Shown here: positions 23,241-35,270 of the stretch, piece after piece
Numbering within the stretch: the stretch's first letter is position 1
Layout of the letters: every line of letters starts with the position of its first letter
Assembly: GCA_009617715.1 (NCBI GenBank)
Contig: VTFK01000154.1
Span: 868,001-932,000, forward strand
Source of the DNA: Plectrocnemia conspersa
Taxonomy: Eukaryota; Arthropoda; Insecta; Trichoptera; Polycentropodidae
Length of the DNA stretch: 64,000 bases
Reading direction: 5' to 3'
The notes under the pieces: model-generated
The model's database searches: none
What the model saw: the letters and a program-made list of their open reading frames with translations, nothing else
Told to the model about the DNA's origin: nothing
Translations under genes and position numbers: made by a program

Positions 23241-25449
23241 GAGCAGATTTTAAAAATGTCCACTGACAGCCCACTTTCAGTTTGTATGGTAATCTTTATG
23301 CAATTTAATACAAGTGTACTCTGAATATATTGAAAATTTTCTCGTATATAATAAACGGAAATTTTATTCATTGGTCTATTAAATCAGCAAATATGATTCG
23401 CGTTTGTTTTGGATTTAATACATATTCTATTTATAGCTCTTTTAAGTCTACCATTGATTATTTATCAATGCATTTTTTTACATCTTGAATTCTTTAGGAT
23501 TATATTTAAAAATGAATTAAAATTTTTATCGTAGAGCTAATCGAAAAATTATATATTTTTCTTTAAATTTTGCTTTATTATTACAGTTTTTCAATTATGC
23601 TTGAAATCTAATTTTCGAAATAATGTTTCTAAATAGTAATTGTTAGTTATAAACAATATTTTATATTAATAGCAGTGTAACATGAAATAATGTAAAATAC
23701 TTTAACATTGTGACTTTTTTAGATAGTTCCTAAAACATTTTTTAGGTGAAAAAAGTTTATAAATGTACATATATTATTATTTTTTTTCAAACATTTTTTC
23801 CTACACATGAATGTGTAATATTTACATTAAATACTTAACCAGAATACTAGAAATTAAAATTAAGGATTATTTCGAACAATGTGAAAATAAAACACCCCTT
23901 TGGATTTTTTAAAAAACGATATTAAAGTTCTGCAGATAGCTCTATTATTGTTTTGAAAGCTAACGATTCCCAAGCAGAGCGTATTTTTCTTATTTGAGTA
24001 TTATAGTATTTCTTTGAATAATAAAAAAATTAAATCAAATACTTTCGACCTCTGATTAAAGTTTCTAAGAAAGCATGTATATTTTTAAACATCTGGCTCA
24101 AACCCACTTTTTCCTTTAAGACTGGATAAAAATTTGCAGTGGATGGTAAATTTTAACAAAAAAGGCTTTATATAATGAAAATTCTTGATTTTGCTTTTAT
24201 TTCTAGAATTCTCAAGAAGAAATTTTGTTTTTGATATATATGTATGTATATTTAAAAATGTTAAATGAAGCTTTAGACCATAATGACGCAATAAAAAACC
24301 TATTTAGTCACGGTGGTTAGATTTGTAAAATAAAATATTAAAAATTTGAGATCTCTATGTACAGTTCAAATAATAATGCAAATTAGTTTTTGTAATGTTA
24401 GATATTCTAAATATTCATCATTTTGGTATAAATAATCGAAAAATGTAGTTTCTATAATTATATGTTATAAAAAAGTATAAATACTATTTATTTTAATTTA
24501 AAAAATAATAGAGCTTTGCATTTTATTTTTATTTTTTATGTCGCTGAAAAGATTACTAAAAAAATATAGCAATAATATATTACCAATAACATATTTTTAT
24601 TGAATTTTAAAAGATAAAACAATTATTGCCAGCCATAAATACACAGCTACAAAATATTTCCTCAGAAAAATGAGAATTTTCTGGAATTTTGGTATGAGTG
24701 TTGTTTTTTGGTTATTTAAATATCAGCTATCAGTTGTTATGGCCATGGTTGTTATTACAAAATTATTATTTAAATATGAATTTTGCAAAACAAGGAAAGA
24801 GCACTTGAGCTGTATACAAAACTGTGTTTTAGAGTTAATTGGTTTAATTTTTTAATAAATAAAAAATCAATGTTCACCACTGCGAATAAAAAGGAACACA
24901 TATAGCTAGACAAATATTCAGAAAGCTAATTTATATTATAGATATTCGAATATTCGGATTTAAGCTTCCACTAATAAGTTTACGATAATTAACAACTAGG
25001 TATCGTTAGTGTTTTAGAAAATTAAAAACAAAAAGCTCTATTCAATGTTTAAGCGCAAAATTACAAAATTTATTTTAAATTATACAGAAAGCATTTGAGC
25101 AAACATAAAAAAATATAGTGGTTATTGACTATCTATTAGAGAAAACCCGCAACTTAAAATAATTTTATGAACAAAATACTGGTATTGTTATAATATATGA
25201 TTAAAGTTATATTTTTACTTTTTTGTAATAAATTTATATTAAAATATAAATATATATTTTTAATAAAATATGTACTATATATAATATGTAGCATAATTTA
25301 CATAATCATAATGAATTAAAATATCATTGTATTTTACATTTTAATTGAATAATTTGTATTGCTGGTAAAAATATTGTTTTACACTATTTTATTTTCGTGC
25401 TAATTCAAGTGCCCAAATCCTATTTTTAAATACTGTATAGTGAAACCAC
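23241..25449. other. AT-rich desert, about 2.2 kb
   Basis: AT-rich with long A and T runs. The small frames at 24085-24291 (minus) and 24670-24855 (plus) are not protein-like. Nothing is recognised. Confidence 0.45.
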
Positions 25450-26010
25450 ATTTGGACATTTATAACATAGCTTGACAAAACCTGATTTTTTCATCGCAGT
25501 TTGTGTTGAAATTGCGACAAACATATTCTGGTGTATTCACACAAAAACGTGGACGAAAAAAATACGTAAAATTTGGACGCGGCATGAATTGTTCGAAATC
25601 AGTGAACCGTCGTCGTTGTTTGGTGTAATACCTCATACGCTTCGAGCGGGACAATGAATAAAGTTTCAGTTATGAGTGTTCCGTATCGCGTAAATTTAAG
25701 CAAAAAGCTTAACGCGAAATCGCATTGCTCTGGCGCATCAAACCGGCGTAACAGAGCCGCCATTGTGCGAACTTTCCAAATTACCGACTGCGCCATCGGA
25801 AAAGCCCGTGTGTGTTGCACTACCCCGACGCGAAACGAATACGCTCCGGTGAATACGGATTCGAGTGCAAAAAACGAGACGGTTACACCGAGCTCGGGAA
25901 TTCGAAGGGTTAAACAATGCGCACATCGACTAATCACCGACAACTAATTCATATTCGGATAGCTCAACACAAAGCATTTGCAGGTTAGATTAGGACATAC
26001 CTGCAAATTT
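25450..26010. promoter_or_regulatory. GC/CpG-rich block, putative regulatory element
   Basis: CpG-rich and open on both strands over 60-114 codons without domains. A stem-loop with 10-bp perfect arms, ATTTGCAGGT (25976-25985) and ACCTGCAAAT (25999-26008), closes the block; both arms include the E-box-like CAGGT. Regulatory role inferred. Confidence 0.3.
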
Positions 26011-26570
26011 GAAATATCAGTAGTTGATAATACTTTTTTACACTGCTTGTAAAAAATAATATCAGAAATGAACAAGGAAATGGCATTAAATTAAACACTC
26101 CATAGAACATTCTTAAATCGGTCGGTCTATCCAATTAAAATATCACAAAAAATTAAATTAGCATAATTACACTCTAGGTTGGTAGCCTTATTATAGTGCG
26201 TAGTAATTTCAATTTATCAAAATAATAATAGTTTCTAAAAGCATATATTTGTTTAACTTGGAGCCAGGACAATTTTATTTTTAAATAAGTCGCGAGAACA
26301 GTCGCTGAATGTGACATGCATTTGCTTAAAATATTAATGCTTTTCTCGTAGTCAATTTTATGCTGCAATTTTACTTTTAATAATAATAATAAATAATTAA
26401 ACGAAACGGAATTTAACTTGAATAAGTTACTTTAATTTAATTTAAATGGTTCGACAGTATTTCAAATGGTGTGATAAACAATGCATTACTACAATATTAT
26501 TTTAAACAATAGTGTACTAATAAAAAGTTATAACTTAATTCACATAAATTATTTTTGTTTTGCTAAAGTA
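26011..26570. other. AT-rich spacer, nothing recognised
   Basis: Unique AT-rich DNA with one chance minus-strand frame (26174-26368). Confidence 0.4.
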
Positions 26571-27150
26571 TGCTTTCCGTTGAATTATGCCACAAGCTTA
26601 AAATCAGATCGAAAGTAGGTTTCCTGGAATCAATCTAGAGCAGCTTTCGCAAATGTCACCAGTGTGCGAAACTTGTTAACGAAGGCAAACACAGAACCGT
26701 CAGAAGTGGGACCGGGCCCTGTTTGTCTCAGTGACGCCAAGATGCTGGAACCGGAACCTCCTCTTAATTTAGCGCGTTTGTTTGCCGTCCGCTTTAAGAA
26801 TATATAAATACATACATACATATTTTTTCTCTCGCCTGTTTATTGACAACTGCGTTTAGACCACATTTACATAATTTACGCCCACACTTGATTGCTTTTT
26901 AAATGAATCACGTATAAACGAGCCCTCTTTAGACGTTTTTCATCTCTTTTCTGAGACGTTATTATTTTTTCACTGATTGTTTGTAAGCCTTAGTCTTTGC
27001 TTTGTTACATTTTTGGGCATTTTGCCAGTTTTTTTACGTTAATTTGCCGCAAAACCATCCTTCCCATTTATGGCAGATCGATAATCGCTTAAGTGTGTCG
27101 TTAAATTATTCCTTTAGCTTCGATGGCGGTTTGTCTAAAAAATCTACGGA
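26571..27150. promoter_or_regulatory. GC-richer block, putative regulatory element
   Basis: The first half (26630-26800) is CpG-rich. The second half contains TTTATGGCAGATCGATAATC and TTCGATGGCGG. No gene is supported. Confidence 0.3.
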
Positions 27151-27796
27151 GCTGCAGTACTCATAATAAAAATTTAAATAATTATTTTAATAGTAAATGC
27201 TATTAACTAGTGCAAATTTTAATTAAATATATAAGATTTAAAAGTTTTAAGATTATCAATTATGCCCATAAAACGCATTGATCATTTTTTATTGTTGGGT
27301 TATTTAATGGTTAAAGTAAAGATCATGCATTACCTATCTATGTACGATTTCTTATTTAAAACAGTAATAATTTTTGTTATGCATTTTGTAATTTATTATT
27401 TTATATGTCTTTACTGTTTATTTTAGAATTAATTTTTTGGGCCTTAACCAGAAATTTGAAATGTGTGAAACAAAAACATTTATAACAATAGTATATTTAT
27501 TTATAATAATAATATATAAAAATATTTATTTACACGATTATATATAAAAAAAATGAACGAAATTATTAGCGAGTAGATAAAAAAAATTTTTTTGATTTTT
27601 TATATATTTTTTTTATTAGTTAAAATATACAATATCACAATTTTATATAGATAGTTGATTTATGTATGTATGTACATGTACAGATCATTACATAAGTTTT
27701 TTCACTTTTAAAAATACAATGCAAAAAAAAACTATAGTTCAAATGATAATAAATGTTTATTTTACTGAAAAAACACAATTAGTAAAATCATATCCT
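27151..27796. other. AT-rich spacer, nothing recognised
   Basis: Low-complexity AT-rich DNA leading into the transposase relic. Confidence 0.4.
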
Positions 27797-28345
27797 AAAA
27801 ATATTGTCGTCTAAGTTTCCTCCATCCTGCCGCTGGCTTTTTTTGAATCTGGCACAAAGTGCGTGGAATGTTGCCTATCTCTGTAAAAATACTCCAAATT
27901 AGGCTATTGTGGCTGGTTTATTCAAATAAACTCGAGTTTTGAGACAATTCTATGAAAAAATCAAGAGGTGTTAAATCTGGGCTGTTTTGGGTGGGCATGG
28001 TATGTCATTTCTATGTGATATAGTTAGTAAAAAACATTTTCTTTACCACCAGTAAAATTGTATTGTTTCAAGTCCAGCTTCGAAATTGAACTCAAAGTTG
28101 TTTTTTGTATCGCTATAGCAGCAGAACGGATCTTTTCGTACAGAGTCATTCATTTGCGCGACATTATTTTTGCTTCTCCTTTTACAACCGGTTTTCTTAA
28201 ACTTCCTGAACCACGATTAAATAAGTTAATACTCGGACATTGATTTACGTTGTGTAATCGGTTATAAGCGCGAAACAGGTGCCGAACAATCACATTTTGT
28301 AAAAAAATTCTACCTGAACGGTCAATGTTCCCCCGTGAAGTGATC
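27797..28345 (-). pseudogene. Mariner-like (IS630/Tc1-mariner) transposase relic, internally deleted
   Basis: Fragments of a DDE transposase can be read on the minus strand in the right order. An N-terminal helix-turn-helix part has WFRKFKKTG (28187-28213), NNVAQMNDSVRKDP (about 28128-28170) and then LDLKQYNF. The C-terminal part has SPDLTPLDFF (27954-27983), VYLNKPATIA (about 27902-27931), EIGNIPRTLC and GNLDDNIF near the end. SPDLTPLDFF follows the last catalytic aspartate region in this family. The central catalytic core between QYNF and SPDL is missing, and stops and frameshifts separate the pieces. Terminal inverted repeats were not identified. It is a dead copy with no expected activity. 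Confidence 0.75.
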
Positions 28346-28759
28346 CATTGCGACTAAATTTCCATTTTTAATAATTAAGCAAATTTGAAATGATATAATT
28401 TTATAAACATTTTTTGTCATAATTCATATATGTACATATTTTAGACGAATAAAGGTAAAACAAGTTTATTATATTAAAATTAATTAAATACCGGGCGTTA
28501 TACCAAACACATATCTTTTAAACTTACCCAGAAATATATAGATTTCGTATAAAATATAGACTGGAGATATCTAGATCTAGAACAGTAGGTCAAAGCATTG
28601 CTAGACTTATGTAGTCTACTGAGAATGGAATTGACAAATTAAAAAATGATTACGCGTACGAATCGAGATTCTAGAAATTCTCTGGGATTTGTCGCGTAAC
28701 GGAATAAAAGTAAAAGGATCACCCCAATTCATCTGACGGAACAAATTTATAAAATTTAA
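28346..28759. other. Mixed spacer, nothing firm
   Basis: AT-rich DNA followed by a patch with GATATCTAGATCTAGAAC near 28565 and a moderately GC-rich stretch. No feature is supported. Confidence 0.35.
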
Positions 28760-29460
28760 CTTTTTCACTTCACCCTCCTACGACACACCAGAAATTGCAA
28801 ATAATGCCGCGAATTTTATTAAAACGCCGTGCTTTAAATGGTTTTCCTGTAAATAATGCTATGAATTTTGCGCTACTCACAACGGGCAACTGTAGAGCGA
28901 GCGGGACAGCGAGATCGGAGAAAAATTGAATAAATATATTCGGAGAGGGCCCGCCTGCGAATATCTCAAATATTTGTAAAGATCTTTTCGGGGCAATATC
29001 CAACTTCAATCAAAGGTTGCTAAGGATGGCAGCCATTTTAAAAGCTAGCCCCCGAAGCGGCCAGTGGAGAGGGATTTTCGGGGGGAGTTGAGGGCCGAGT
29101 GGGGCAAGTTGATGATATCTCGCAGGGTGAAAAATTACAGGTGAGCAAGAAGAGCCGAGGGAAACTTTCATAGAGAAGGGACAGCTGATAAAGAGCTCTC
29201 AGCTTTTACGACGTATTAAGTCAACGAATAACGAGATCTGCGCGATTTAAAATTGTTTGCCAGGATCGAAATTCGCAAGCCTGTCCTCCTCCCTGGCCTT
29301 TGTATTAACAATCTAATACAAGTCTCATTACAGCCTTCGTTTTAAATCCGATGAAAGTGCGTAGCAAAGAGGGATATATTCATTCGATACTGCTTTCAAA
29401 TATTCAATTTAATTTGCCACTGCGACTAAGCTGAACAGGTGCTTCGATATAATTGAATAA
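28760..29460. promoter_or_regulatory. GC/CpG-rich block with paired GCCAT cores
   Basis: One of the stronger blocks. ATGGCAGCCAT at 29026-29036 is an inverted pair of Pho/YY1-type GCCAT cores and continues as GCCATTTTA. A purine-rich run follows at 29060-29180 (AGAGGG, GGGGGGAG, AAGAGCCGAGGG). A donor-like ACAGGTGAGC at 29137-29146 lacks a preceding pyrimidine tract. A 79-codon minus-strand frame (28770-29009) has no domain. Polycomb-response-like architecture is a possibility only. Confidence 0.35.
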
Positions 29461-29999
29461 TTGAAAAATAATTATTTTATTTGACTGCTTGAAGAATACA
29501 TTTATTTTTTATGATTTAATTTATCAATGTTTTAATAATAAAATAGTAATAAAAATATATTGGGTATACTAGGTGTAAGAATTTTATTTAAAATGAGCTA
29601 GCATTTACATATGTAACAAATGTAACGCTTTTTGATATTTTGCTATGAAAATATTTTTAAAAATTTCTATTTATTGCCTGATTTATTTAGTTACATGTCG
29701 TTTATTTCCATAAAAATTAAAATTAAAATCTAAATTTTAAAAATATTTTCTCCTTTTGTATTAAAGAAACAAATCACTATTTGTTTTGCATACTTTTGAC
29801 ACAAAACAGCGTTTTTAAACACACCCTAGTAACACAACGTTACTGCGACTAAAGGCATATTGTTAGCCAACTGAAAATAAACTGATTTTATCTTTAATTT
29901 CCTTAGATCTTTAAGCTTACGTATATAATTATTGATATTATCCTTTAATACAATATCCCTTTACAATACACGTGATACACCTTACATGATACAATACAA
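29461..29999. other. AT-rich spacer, nothing recognised
   Basis: Unique AT-rich DNA. Confidence 0.4.
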
Positions 30000-30330
30000 T
30001 CACAAAATAATCACAGCGCACATCTATTACATCTAGCCATCTAATACAACGGCGCACATGTCACGATGAATGAAAACTAATCACTACACATCTCTTTTCA
30101 TATTTTCCCATTTTCCGAGCCGCCAAGCCATATCATTTCACGCATCCCTCACGGCAGCCGTTGGGCAGCACAATATTCAACTTCCGTTAATCTGACATTA
30201 ATCTCCTTGACTAAAGAGCTTATCGGATTGATGCAAACATCTAATTACCAGCACCCCATTGCACGCAATAATATATAGGGATATTGTCACTAGTAATTAG
30301 TTGATAACAGAACCGGACCCGAATTTATAG

Positions 30331-30400
30331 TCCGAGTGACATAATGGTATCTGTCTTACCTACCAGTGTTTGATTCAATGAGCAAGCCATTAGGCTAGTA
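30331..30400 (+). repeat. tRNA-like relic (possible SINE head)
   Basis: AGTGACATAATGG (30335-30347) resembles a pol III A box and GTTTGATTC (30368-30376) a B box, about 31 bases apart as in tRNA-derived SINEs. The acceptor stem does not pair and no second copy was found. The surrounding DNA at 30000-30570 is a moderately GC-rich block that may be regulatory in its own right. Confidence 0.35.
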
Positions 30401-30570
30401 AAAAATTCAATTATTATTAGAGCTTTTTTAATGTCACCACGGTCTATTCGTTTTACTCTTGACTCAGCTAACGACCGCAAAGAGAGCTCCAAGTATGATT
30501 AAGCCTATAAAAGTTTTATCTAATGATTTGGCAAGAGAGCATCAGCTAATTTTAAGAATCGATTTCTTAA

Positions 30571-32390
30571 AATTTATTTATTATTCACATGTATTTTTTT
30601 TGTTACATGTAAGTTTCTTCAATCCAAATTAAAGACATTGTCCCAAGTAGTGTATTGGTAATTATAAATATTTTTTTAATAATTATAAAAATATTTGAGT
30701 ATTTATTTTTACTCTCATTTAATTTTAAGCGAAAATCGCAAACACGAACGCAAAGTTCATTACATTTTTCATTTACTCTGAAATTACTCCAACAGCAAGC
30801 ACTCATGTCAAAAACAGAATTCGGTACGGTCTCGTGGAAAATTATTTTGCAACAACTATTATTTTTTCGTTAACGAAAATATATTTTTTTTATTTTATCA
30901 ACTGTCGGAAAATTTACGGCGTACTGTTACGTATCACATAATATTTTCGTTATACGTAATTTCTTATCCGCGTTACGACAATCGTAAAATTGTCTCACCT
31001 TTACGTTGATTACCTTTCACGGTGCCCCCCGCTGCCATAACGCTAAATTTTTATATATATCCAACATAAATCTCTCAAAATGAACGTTATTTTTATACAT
31101 GCCGTGGAACAGATGCGCTGGGCATTACCTAAATATACCACCACCCCTCTGTCTCTACCCTCAACCGGTTTCAGAAGTTGAGAGAGAAACTTTTGAATAC
31201 CCCCAATAAACTTAGGCCTGATTGCTCTCATTATTATAAAATCTGCCAATTTGAAAATTTACTACGTAATCAATCTTCGTTTTGGATGAAGGCTCTTAAT
31301 GAATTATATTGCGCCGTTAAGAATTTTTGTCTTATCCGTTATCGTGCGATGAAAGTTATTTTCTCTCTTTTTCACACTGTTCGATTCAATATTGTTTTTC
31401 GTACACTTTTGAAACAGTTTATACAATAATCTTTTAATATAAAAAACTCAAGTATATTGCTGCTTATTGACAACCAGTATACAACTCTATAGAAGTATTT
31501 TACAAAATGTGAAAACTTTATGCTTATTTTGCCCTTTTTTTATACATGCATATGTTAAAAAACGTGAAGGTCTATTGGTAAATCTAAATATTCTGGTTTT
31601 TTAGTATCTTTAGGAATGTTTTAAAGGTACCTCATAATCATTTAAATAAGTTTTATAAACATACATTTTGAGATATATTTATTAATTTGTTTTCAAAAAG
31701 TGATTTTAATAACTTTTTAACGACCAGCAAGTAGCTTTAAAAACCTATAATGTTTTCACAAATTATTGTATAAGTTGAAATATTTAATGTATAAGCTTTA
31801 GCACGATAATTTTACTAAATTTACAAATAAGTAACTTATTTAAATATGCTTTTAAGAGCTCTAAATCCAACTAAATTATCACAACGCTAAATAACTGCCA
31901 ATGTTGTTATAATTGTATGCTGCTGATAAATTTCAGCCCTGATTTGAAGAACTTTATGTTCGTTAATGTCAATATATAAGTATATTTCACGCTTATTTTT
32001 TAAAATCTGATAGATAAAAATTTGATAGGATTCGAATTAGAAGATTTTGAGTATTTAAAACACATTTGCACTGGCAGTTAGTCCGTTATAAACATAAATT
32101 TATTATATATAGTAAAATTATATACATAATTTATTGTATAATTATAGTATTTTTATGTAAGAATTTGCAAATTGTATATAATGAATTATATTATTAAATG
32201 AGGTTTACGAATCAGGTAAAACTTTTTATAATGCGTTTTATCTATTCGAAATATGTTAATCTGCATAATTTTGCTAAAATTAAGCAATCATCTTGTGTAA
32301 AAGTTTGCAGATGAAGATTTGGTGAGAGACGAAGTAAAATAAAACAAAGAAAAAATATTTTTAATGAAGGCTCTCGTCAAAAATTAGGAG
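30571..32390. other. AT-rich stretch with a small GC patch
   Basis: AT-rich apart from 30890-31230, where CpG words such as TACGGCGTACTGTTACG and a C-rich run near 31026 occur. Frames at 30603-30873, 31043-31249 and 31178-31429 are not protein-like. Nothing is called. Confidence 0.35.
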
Positions 32391-32600
32391 CGAACGCCGA
32401 CGATGATGGGGGTGCGTGGGTGAGGGTGAGACACTTTATTTTTTCTCATTATCGAAATTATGTTTCACCCTCATCTTTGCTTTTGTCTTTATGGCTCAGC
32501 TTAATGGTGGGATTGTCCCGTGTATATTCTCATGGATGTAATAATAAGAAACCTATAGGCGCTTTCGGCGCCCCCTCAACTATATAAAGTCGACGCTTTG
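32391..32600 (+). promoter_or_regulatory. Candidate core promoter with upstream inverted repeat
   Basis: GAGGGTGAGACA (32422-32433) and TGTTTCACCCTC (32461-32472) are inverted copies with one mismatch. About 110 bases downstream is a TATA-like TATATAAAG at about 32580-32588, followed by CpG-rich DNA. A start site about 30 bases further, near 32612, would precede the small ORF at 32682. The TATA-like word is common by chance in AT-rich DNA, but here it sits inside a GC-rich block. Confidence 0.3.
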
Positions 32601-32681
32601 TGCAGCCACTTGTCACGCTCTATTCGTCGCCGTTTGCGAAATTTACATTTATGTAAATCATTTTCTTTGTTATCACGTTAC

Positions 32682-32807
32682 ATGTCCCTACTTACGCTTA
32701 ATACAATCCGGAGAGCTGTATCGGCGTTTAACGACACGGCTCGGAAAAAGCTCGAAGCGACAAAGGAAGTGGCGTGTTTTTATGAAAAGCTCACTAGTGG
32801 GACTTAA
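32682..32807 (+). CDS. Hypothetical 41-residue small ORF
   Basis: An ATG-started frame of 41 codons. The translation starts MSLLTLNTIRRAVSAF and ends EKLTSGT. Its middle is an Arg/Lys/Glu/Ala-rich segment that could form an amphipathic helix. The frame stays open upstream to 32598 without another ATG. No signal peptide, membrane segment or family is seen. Support is limited to a TATA-like box about 95 bases upstream and a less AT-biased codon choice than the surroundings. It may equally be a chance frame in a GC-rich block. Confidence 0.15.
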   Translation: MSLLTLNTIRRAVSAFNDTARKKLEATKEVACFYEKLTSGT

Positions 32808-32820
32808 ACAACTGAGGACT

Positions 32821-33139
32821 GAGCTGTAATGTTTTTATTGAATTTGTACCTACTTTAAGTATGTTTGGTATCATACTGTCAAACTTATGTATATATTTGT
32901 ATTCATATATAAAATTAGTACGATTTTATTTTGCTAATTGCGATACAAATAATATACAAAATCACATAGAGGATGTCGCAAGTAATTTATAAGAACAGAT
33001 AATTTGTTAGTCAGATAAAGCGAATTTTCAAAAATAAGACAAATAAGTAATATGGTTGTCGATCAATTTGGTCGCAATATTTCATTGTATGTATTATATA
33101 TTATTAGCCTTGAACTATCAAAAAATGTAAAATGTTTTC
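32821..33139. other. AT-rich spacer, nothing recognised
   Basis: AT-rich DNA after the small ORF. No feature is supported. Confidence 0.4.
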
Positions 33140-33235
33140 ATAACCATTAAATTCATACCTACAAAACATGGGTTCAAATTCCTCACAAATCCTAATGTTT
33201 TTGAATTTAATGATTACGTTACATTATACAATTTT
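33140..33235 (+). repeat. tRNA-derived SINE, family A, copy 6 (partial)
   Basis: A B-box-like GGTTCAAATTCC (33171-33182) is followed by TCACAAATCCTAATGTTTTTG, which matches the start of the family A body. The rest of the body and the tail are missing or too diverged, so this is a 5' fragment or a decayed copy. AT-rich DNA at 33236-33850 shows nothing else. Confidence 0.45.
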
Positions 33236-33850
33236 TAAAATACTATATATTAAAACTGAATGAATGAAAACTTTCAGAATTGTATATGTAATGAATTTTA
33301 TGTAGATCAGTGTTTAGATTAATATTAAAGGATCATTTTATAAATTAAATTAATTAGTAATTTTGAATGAAAATGAATTAGTCATTTTTATTAATACAAT
33401 GGAAGTAAGCAAATTTTTACTTGCCAAACAATAAATAAACTCATTTTTAATGTTATCAATAAAACAATGTAGACTTTTTTTATATTTTGAACTATAAATA
33501 TAATATATTTTAATTACAAGTACCATGGAAATAAAATATTAATTATTTTTTAGATCGGTCATTAGTAAGTGCATAATTTAAAATATATTTGCTGATATCA
33601 AAAATTTTGTATTGAAACAATTTATTAATAAATGAATTTGCTCTGGTCTGATTGAAAGTCTTTATATTTTACTGCATGTTACTTTCATTCAATTTGATAC
33701 ATATCTATATTATATATAATTTTCAATTTAAAATCCTATTCAAACTTTAAAATAATATTCTTTAACTGTGTTATTTAAAATTAAAAAAAAACTAATTTCA
33801 TGATCGTATAATGGTATTCAAAGCAATATCCATGAACTGATTTATCTGAG

Positions 33851-34290
33851 CGTTTGGACACTTGAAAATCCTGCTATTAACTTCAACCAATGTCCACATA
33901 GAGCCAGGGTGCTAAAGGTATACACTCTCCACACGTGGACCCCACTTGCCAACATTAGCGATTCATGGCTGGTAATAAAATTATACTAATTTATCAGACT
34001 GGGATATTTGCCGACAGAGGCCCCATCAAATATTCAGCGACCGTACCCGTCGGCCCGGTGCAGGGATCTTGTTTGGGGGCCAGTGCTCGCCACGGCCACC
34101 CTCAACCCCCAACCACCTCTGGGGGTCAAGATTTAAACGATTTTGGTCATGATAAAAAATAAGCTAAAAATTGACAGATTTTATAATCGAATCGAATCTA
34201 AAATCGGCGAATAAAGGGAACTTTTGTTGAATATCTGAAACGATTATGCCGCGGCCGCGGGCTATTATATATTATGTACTAGCAGGATGT
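33851..34290. promoter_or_regulatory. GC-rich block, putative regulatory element
   Basis: Contains a C-rich segment (about 34075-34130) where CCCCCAACCACCTCTGGGGG can fold, and the perfect palindrome CCGCGGCCGCGG near 34249-34260. A 65-codon plus-strand frame at 33965 has no domain. Role inferred. Confidence 0.3.
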
Positions 34291-35270
34291 TTAAAGAGGA
34301 TTTTATAATATTAATCACACCAACTTTTCCTTTATCAAAACGCATTGCAATTATATATTATAGCAGCGCATTTGAAAAGCTATTTAGATATAAATGAAAC
34401 ACGTCATGGACGCTTTGAGCAATTTAAATGAGTCACATATACAGAAATATTACCTTAAACGTTTATTTTTTTTTTAACCATTTAGAGTGCCTTCATATGC
34501 AAAGCAAAGATTCTTAGACTCCTGTGATAGCTTGAATTTACTGTTCTTACGTTGTTAGTCGTTTACCTGCAGTGCATCAGGGTCTTATTTTTCGACTATG
34601 AATACATTATTATATTGTATATCAGTAGAGAAACTATTTTTTTTATGAAAACTCCGTAAATTATAAACAAATTACACATTTATTACTGCTTAACAGATTA
34701 TTACGGCAATAACGGTAATGCATACAAATAACTAACACAAATGACGTAAAAAACATCTACAACGTAATTCGTAAAAGAGTATTTACCAATGAATTTTTTA
34801 ATTATAATAATATAAATATATGTTTTTCAACACATACATTTACGAATAATTCAATAACTTTTTTTGACTAATTGGCTTGAAATGTAATTAAATTTGAATT
34901 ATAAATAGTCCATTTTTTAGACAGCAGATTAAAAACCTGATTTTTCTATTAATAAAATGTCGATAAATTTCTAAATTTTTGAGTGATTATGTTTAGCTAT
35001 TTATGAAATGTTTTTTATTTATTTATATTAATTTGAATCTTAAGATATTTTTAATACATGATTATCTTTTATTGTCAATTTTAATATATTAGTATTAATT
35101 AGCAATAATAATCTAGTCATAAACCTAAACAGTGAAATAATATCGTCTAGCTTATGATGTTGAATTTAACTGAGATTGCTTACTTTATTCGCCAATAAAC
35201 TTTGTTAATAGATGCATTTGAGAAATCTTCAAAACATGTTTCGTTAAATTGTGATATGGTTAAAGTACGT
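34291..35270. other. AT-rich stretch, nothing recognised
   Basis: AT-rich apart from a short patch at 34480-34590 containing TTTACCTGCAGTGCATCAGG. No feature is supported. Confidence 0.4.

Noticed and set aside
29131..29150. Second recursive splice site (TTACAGGTGAGC)
   Set aside because: No pyrimidine tract before the AG; the preceding bases are purine-rich.
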